Origin: Collinsella aerofaciens
GTDB taxonomy: Bacteria; Actinomycetota; Coriobacteriia; Coriobacteriales; Coriobacteriaceae
Direction: 5' to 3'
NCBI GenBank assembly: GCA_008671285.1
Contig: RPYR01000269.1
Span: 1 to 8,430 of the forward strand
Length of the DNA: 8,430 bases
Part shown: positions 6,114 through 8,430 of the stretch, one piece after another
Layout: each line of letters begins with the position of its first letter
How positions within the stretch are numbered: the stretch's first letter is position 1
Position numbers and translations under genes: made by a program
The notes under the pieces: generated by a model
What the model saw: the letters and a program-made list of their open reading frames with translations, nothing else
The model's database searches: none
Told to the model about the DNA's origin: nothing

Positions 6114-7325
6114 ATTCTGTCTGTTGACGAGCAAATGCGTATCATCACCTCGGGCGCCGCGCAGATCGTTCCCGAGGCCGACCTTCGCAAGAAGCTTGAG
6201 AAGGGCGAGCCCCTCAACATCAAGCTCGGCGTCGACCCCACCAGCCCCGACCTGCACCTGGGCCATGCCGTGCCGCTGCGCAAGATGCGCCAGTTCCAGG
6301 ACCTGGGCCACAACGTCACCCTCATCATCGGCAACGGCACCGCGCTGATCGGCGATCCCTCGGGCAAGAACTCCACGCGTCCGCAGCTTTCGCAGGAGCA
6401 GATCGAGGCCAACGCCGAGACCTACGTGAGCCAGGCCATGAAGATCCTGGACCCCGAGAAGACCACCATCGTGCACAACGGCGATTGGATCCTTTCGATG
6501 GATCTGGCCGGCCTGCTGCAGGTGTGCTCCAAGTTCACCGTTGCCCGCATTCTTGAGCGCGACGACTTTACCAAGCGCTACCAGTCTCAGACGCCGATCG
6601 CCCTGCATGAGTTCCTGTATCCCGTGATGCAGGCTTTCGACTCTGTGCAGATCAAGGCCGACGTGGAGATGGGCGGCACCGATCAGCTCTTCAACCTGCT
6701 CGCCGGCCGTGAGCTCATGGAGAAGATGGGTATGGAGCCCCAGATCGCGCTCACCATGCCGCTGCTCGAGGGCACCGATGGCGTTCGTAAGATGTCCAAG
6801 TCCTATGGCAACTACATCGGCCTGACCGACGCCCCCAAGGATATGTTCGGCAAGACCATGTCCATCCCCGACGAGATGATCGGCAAGTACTATCGTCTGG
6901 CCAGCTCGCTCACCCCGGCCGAGGTCGACAAGATCGACGCCGCCCGGGCCGATGGGTCTGCCGACCCCTACGAGCTCAAGCGCGCTCTGGGCCGCGACCT
7001 GTGCGACACCTACCACGGCGCCGGTGCCGGCGACGAGGCTCAGGCCGAGTTCGACCGCGTGTTCAAGGAGGGCCAGCTCGCCGACTTCCCCGAGAAGCAC
7101 GTTGAGCTGACTGTTAACGACGAGGGCCAGATCTACCTCGCCGGCCTGCTCAAGGACTTGGGTCTTTCGACGAGCGCCGGCCAGGCTCGTCGCGATATCG
7201 ACGGCGGCGGTGTCAAGATCAACGGCAAGGCCGTGGCTCCCAAGAGCTACAACATCGACCCTAGTGCCCTCAAGCTGGGCGACACCCTCTCCGTAGGCAA
7301 GCGCAAGGGCTTCAAGTTGGTCTAA
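6114..7325 (+). CDS. tyrS: Tyrosyl-tRNA synthetase (class I), probable non-AUG start
   Basis: The cytoplasmic enzyme activates tyrosine with ATP and charges tRNA-Tyr. From 6114 it has 403 residues, normal for the family. HLGH of the class I HIGH motif is at about residues 42-45, within DPTSPDLHLGHAV. KMSKS, within VRKMSKSYGNYIGL, is near residue 227. An S4-type RNA-binding domain closes the protein (SAGQARRDIDGGGVKINGK). The start is unusual. AGGAGG at 6101-6106 is 7 bases from ATT (6114) and 10 from CTG (6117), but 28 from the first in-frame ATG (6135). Starting at that ATG would drop LSVDEQ, part of the N-terminal helix that relatives appear to have. A GTG at 6018 gives 32 odd extra residues and overlaps the candidate promoter. 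Codon use is strongly biased to C/G-ending codons, as expected for high expression. The product is certain; the start is not. Confidence 0.95.
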   Translation: MLSVDEQMRIITSGAAQIVPEADLRKKLEKGEPLNIKLGVDPTSPDLHLGHAVPLRKMRQFQDLGHNVTLIIGNGTALIGDPSGKNSTRPQLSQEQIEANAETYVSQAMKILDPEKTTIVHNGDWILSMDLAGLLQVCSKFTVARILERDDFTKRYQSQTPIALHEFLYPVMQAFDSVQIKADVEMGGTDQLFNLLAGRELMEKMGMEPQIALTMPLLEGTDGVRKMSKSYGNYIGLTDAPKDMFGKTMSIPDEMIGKYYRLASSLTPAEVDKIDAARADGSADPYELKRALGRDLCDTYHGAGAGDEAQAEFDRVFKEGQLADFPEKHVELTVNDEGQIYLAGLLKDLGLSTSAGQARRDIDGGGVKINGKAVAPKSYNIDPSALKLGDTLSVGKRKGFKLV

Positions 7326-7352
7326 CGAGCGAGTTGACCTCACAAGTGCAAT

Positions 7353-7389
7353 AAGGCCGCAGCCGGGAATCCCGACTGCGGCCTTTTTT
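7353..7389 (+). terminator. Rho-independent terminator of tyrS
   Basis: AAGGCCGCAG (7353-7362) pairs with CTGCGGCCTT (7376-7385). After one mismatch the stem continues as CGGG/CCCG around an AAT loop. Six T follow (7384-7389). It starts 27 bases after the tyrS stop. Confidence 0.93.
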
Positions 7390-7447
7390 GGCACTTGGGG
7401 ACGTTCCTTTTGTGCCGGCACTTTGGGACACTCCTTGTCATTGGTGC
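7390..7447. repeat. Two tandem REP-like hairpin units
   Basis: The first 20 bases of unit 1 (7390-7409) and unit 2 (7417-7436) agree at 17 positions, both starting GGCACTT and containing GGGAC..TCCTT. Unit 1 is closed by GGCAC (7390-7394) and GTGCC (7412-7416) with a near-palindromic GGGACGTTCC inside. Unit 2 is closed by GCAC (7418-7421) and GTGC (7444-7447). From memory, GGGACGTTCC/GGCAC repeats are scattered through coriobacterial and some clostridial genomes; this was not checked. Confidence 0.6.
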
Positions 7448-7473
7448 AAAGCAACCTCTCCTCATTGCACCAA
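7441..7473. repeat. 9-bp perfect inverted repeat next to the REP-like units
   Basis: TTGGTGCAA (7441-7449) and TTGCACCAA (7465-7473) are exact reverse complements around a 15-base loop. The left arm overlaps the end of the second REP-like unit. CCAAGTGGC (7470-7478) also mirrors GGCACTTGG at the start of the block (7390-7398) with one mismatch, so the whole block has inverted ends. Confidence 0.55.
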
Positions 7474-7502
7474 GTGGCGTGTGCCGTTAAGCGGAGAGGT
7501 GT

Positions 7503-7531
7503 ATTGTTGACCCATCGTTTGGGCATACAAT
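7503..7531 (+). promoter_or_regulatory. ade promoter candidate covered by a symmetric dyad
   Basis: TACAAT (7526-7531) is a five-of-six -10 match, with a weak -35 TTGTTG (7504-7509) at a 16-base spacing. Over the same bases lies a dyad centred on 7517: ATTGT (7503-7507) mirrors ACAAT (7527-7531) and CCCA (7511-7514) mirrors TGGG (7520-7523), all at equal distances. A regulator bound here would block RNA polymerase. The start of transcription would be near 7538. Confidence 0.5.
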
Positions 7532-7543
7532 GGCTATTGGTCT

Positions 7544-7579
7544 GCTGCGGTGAAGGTCTGTCCGCTCCGCAGCTTTTTT
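7544..7579 (+). terminator. Terminator-like hairpin in the ade leader, possible attenuator
   Basis: GCTGCGG (7544-7550) pairs with CCGCAGC (7567-7573) and is followed directly by six T (7574-7579). It lies between the candidate promoter and the ade start codon, 20 bases before the ATG. A competing pairing GCGG (7547-7550) with CCGC (7562-7565) would break the terminator stem. GGTCTG is repeated at 7539-7544 and 7555-7560. No purine riboswitch aptamer fits in the short space after the promoter. Confidence 0.6.
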
Positions 7580-7599
7580 CTACGGTTAAAGGAGTATGT

Positions 7600-8430
7600 A
7601 TGTCCGTTGAGGTCATGAGGTCTGTGATCGAGGCCGCCGAGGGCCGCGTGCCCGTCGACACGCTGTTTATCAATGCGCAGATTGTCGACGTGTATGGCCA
7701 GCGTGTGGCGCCCGGCAGCGTTGCCGTCAAGGACGGTGTGATCGTCGGCGTGCTCTACGATGGTCGCGACGATGCCGCCGGCACCTACGAGGCTGCCGAG
7801 GTCATTGACTGCCAGGGCCGCTATCTCGCCCCCGGCTTTATCGACGGACATCTGCACATTGAGTCCTCGAACATCCGTCCCGCCGAGTATGCGCGCATGG
7901 CGGCGACGCGCGGTACCACCACCGCCATTGCCGACAGCCACGAGATCGCCAACGTGGCGGGGCTCGACGGCCTGCGCTTTATGATCGAGGACGGTCGCCG
8001 CGCGCCCATTTCCATCAAGTACATGATGCCCTCATGCGTGCCCGCGCTGCCCGATGAGCAAGCGGGCGCTGTGATTACCGCTGCTGACATGCAGGCGTTT
8101 TTTGCCGAGCATCCGGGCGACGTTTTTGGCCTGGGCGAGATGATGAACCTGCCGGGCGTCTTTATGGCCGATCCCGAGACCTGCGCTCGCATCGATGCTG
8201 CCAACCAGACGCCGTCCAAGCAGGTCGACGGCCATGCGCCGCTCGTTGCCGGCAAGGACCTCAATGCCTATGCCGCGGCGGGTATTATTGCCGACCACGA
8301 GTCGACGATTCCCGAGGAGGCGCTCGACAAGCTGTCTCGCGGCATGTACGTGATGCTGCGCGAGGGTACGTGCAGCCATGATCTGGCCAACCTGTCGCCG
8401 ATGCTGCTGGAGAATCCCGCGCGCGCCCGC
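7600..8430 (+). CDS. ade: Adenine deaminase, 3' end cut by window edge
   Basis: The first 277 residues are visible and the frame is open to the right edge; family members are about 570-600 residues. The enzyme hydrolyses adenine to hypoxanthine and ammonia in purine salvage and belongs to the amidohydrolase superfamily with a metal centre. PGFIDGHLHIESS (78-90) gives the H84-x-H86 metal ligands, with the conserved following ES. ADSHEIAN (111-118), GLGEMMNLPGV (177-187, Glu180), DGHAPLVAGKDLNAY (210-224, His212) and DHES (232-235) are the other hallmark segments of bacterial Ade. They separate it from dihydroorotases and urease-type relatives. The ATG at 7600 has AAAGGAG (7588-7594) 5 bases upstream. 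An ATG at 7596 runs into a stop after four codons. The gene stands alone on its left side and probably has its own regulated promoter. Confidence 0.94.
   Translation, partial: MSVEVMRSVIEAAEGRVPVDTLFINAQIVDVYGQRVAPGSVAVKDGVIVGVLYDGRDDAAGTYEAAEVIDCQGRYLAPGFIDGHLHIESSNIRPAEYARMAATRGTTTAIADSHEIANVAGLDGLRFMIEDGRRAPISIKYMMPSCVPALPDEQAGAVITAADMQAFFAEHPGDVFGLGEMMNLPGVFMADPETCARIDAANQTPSKQVDGHAPLVAGKDLNAYAAAGIIADHESTIPEEALDKLSRGMYVMLREGTCSHDLANLSPMLLENPARAR

Noticed and set aside
6054..7730. 558-residue open frame on the minus strand across all of tyrS
   Set aside because: It is an antisense shadow of a gene with strong C/G third-position bias. The product has no recognisable domain and consists of repetitive Leu/Gly/Val/His-rich sequence, while the plus strand gives a clear synthetase.
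1..8430. New multi-gene defence, mobile or biosynthetic system
   Set aside because: All six genes fall in well-known families. I saw no transposase, integrase, CRISPR repeats, toxin-antitoxin pair or unexplained gene cluster. The unusual signals are in control regions and single residues.

Overview
This window looks like ordinary chromosome from a high-GC Gram-positive bacterium. The best guess is a coriobacterium close to Collinsella. That rests on the codon bias, the mix of gene families, and a GGGACGTTCC-type intergenic repeat that I associate with this group from memory. No database search supports the assignment. All six genes belong to known families, and I see no phage, insertion sequence, CRISPR array, toxin-antitoxin pair or defence locus.

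Layout from left to right. (1) The 3' part of a family-2-type glycosyltransferase gene (+) enters from the left edge. (2) A short AT-rich intergenic region with two inverted repeats leads into argR (+), the arginine-responsive repressor. (3) Two stem-loop terminators separate argR from the convergent gene for a bifunctional class A penicillin-binding protein (-), which has an unusual acidic, poly-Thr, Gly-Ser-Thr and Thr-Pro C-terminal tail. (4) A 162-base divergent region leads to a large U32-family protein (+), of the kind now linked to rRNA or tRNA hydroxylation rather than proteolysis. (5) tyrS (+), tyrosyl-tRNA synthetase, follows with its own candidate extended -10 promoter, a leader hairpin, a perfect AGGAGG and apparently a non-AUG start codon. 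A strong terminator ends it. (6) About 270 bases without a gene hold tandem REP-like hairpins, a promoter covered by a symmetric dyad, and a terminator-like hairpin in the leader. (7) The first 277 codons of ade (+), adenine deaminase, run off the right edge.

The genes do not form one pathway. They are mostly separate transcription units covering surface glycan synthesis, arginine regulation, wall synthesis, RNA modification, tRNA charging and purine salvage. The points most worth a second look are in control regions and single residues. These are an Asn in the arginine-binding GDD motif of ArgR, the likely ATT or CTG start of tyrS, the dyad and attenuator-like hairpin before ade, and the composite tail of the penicillin-binding protein.
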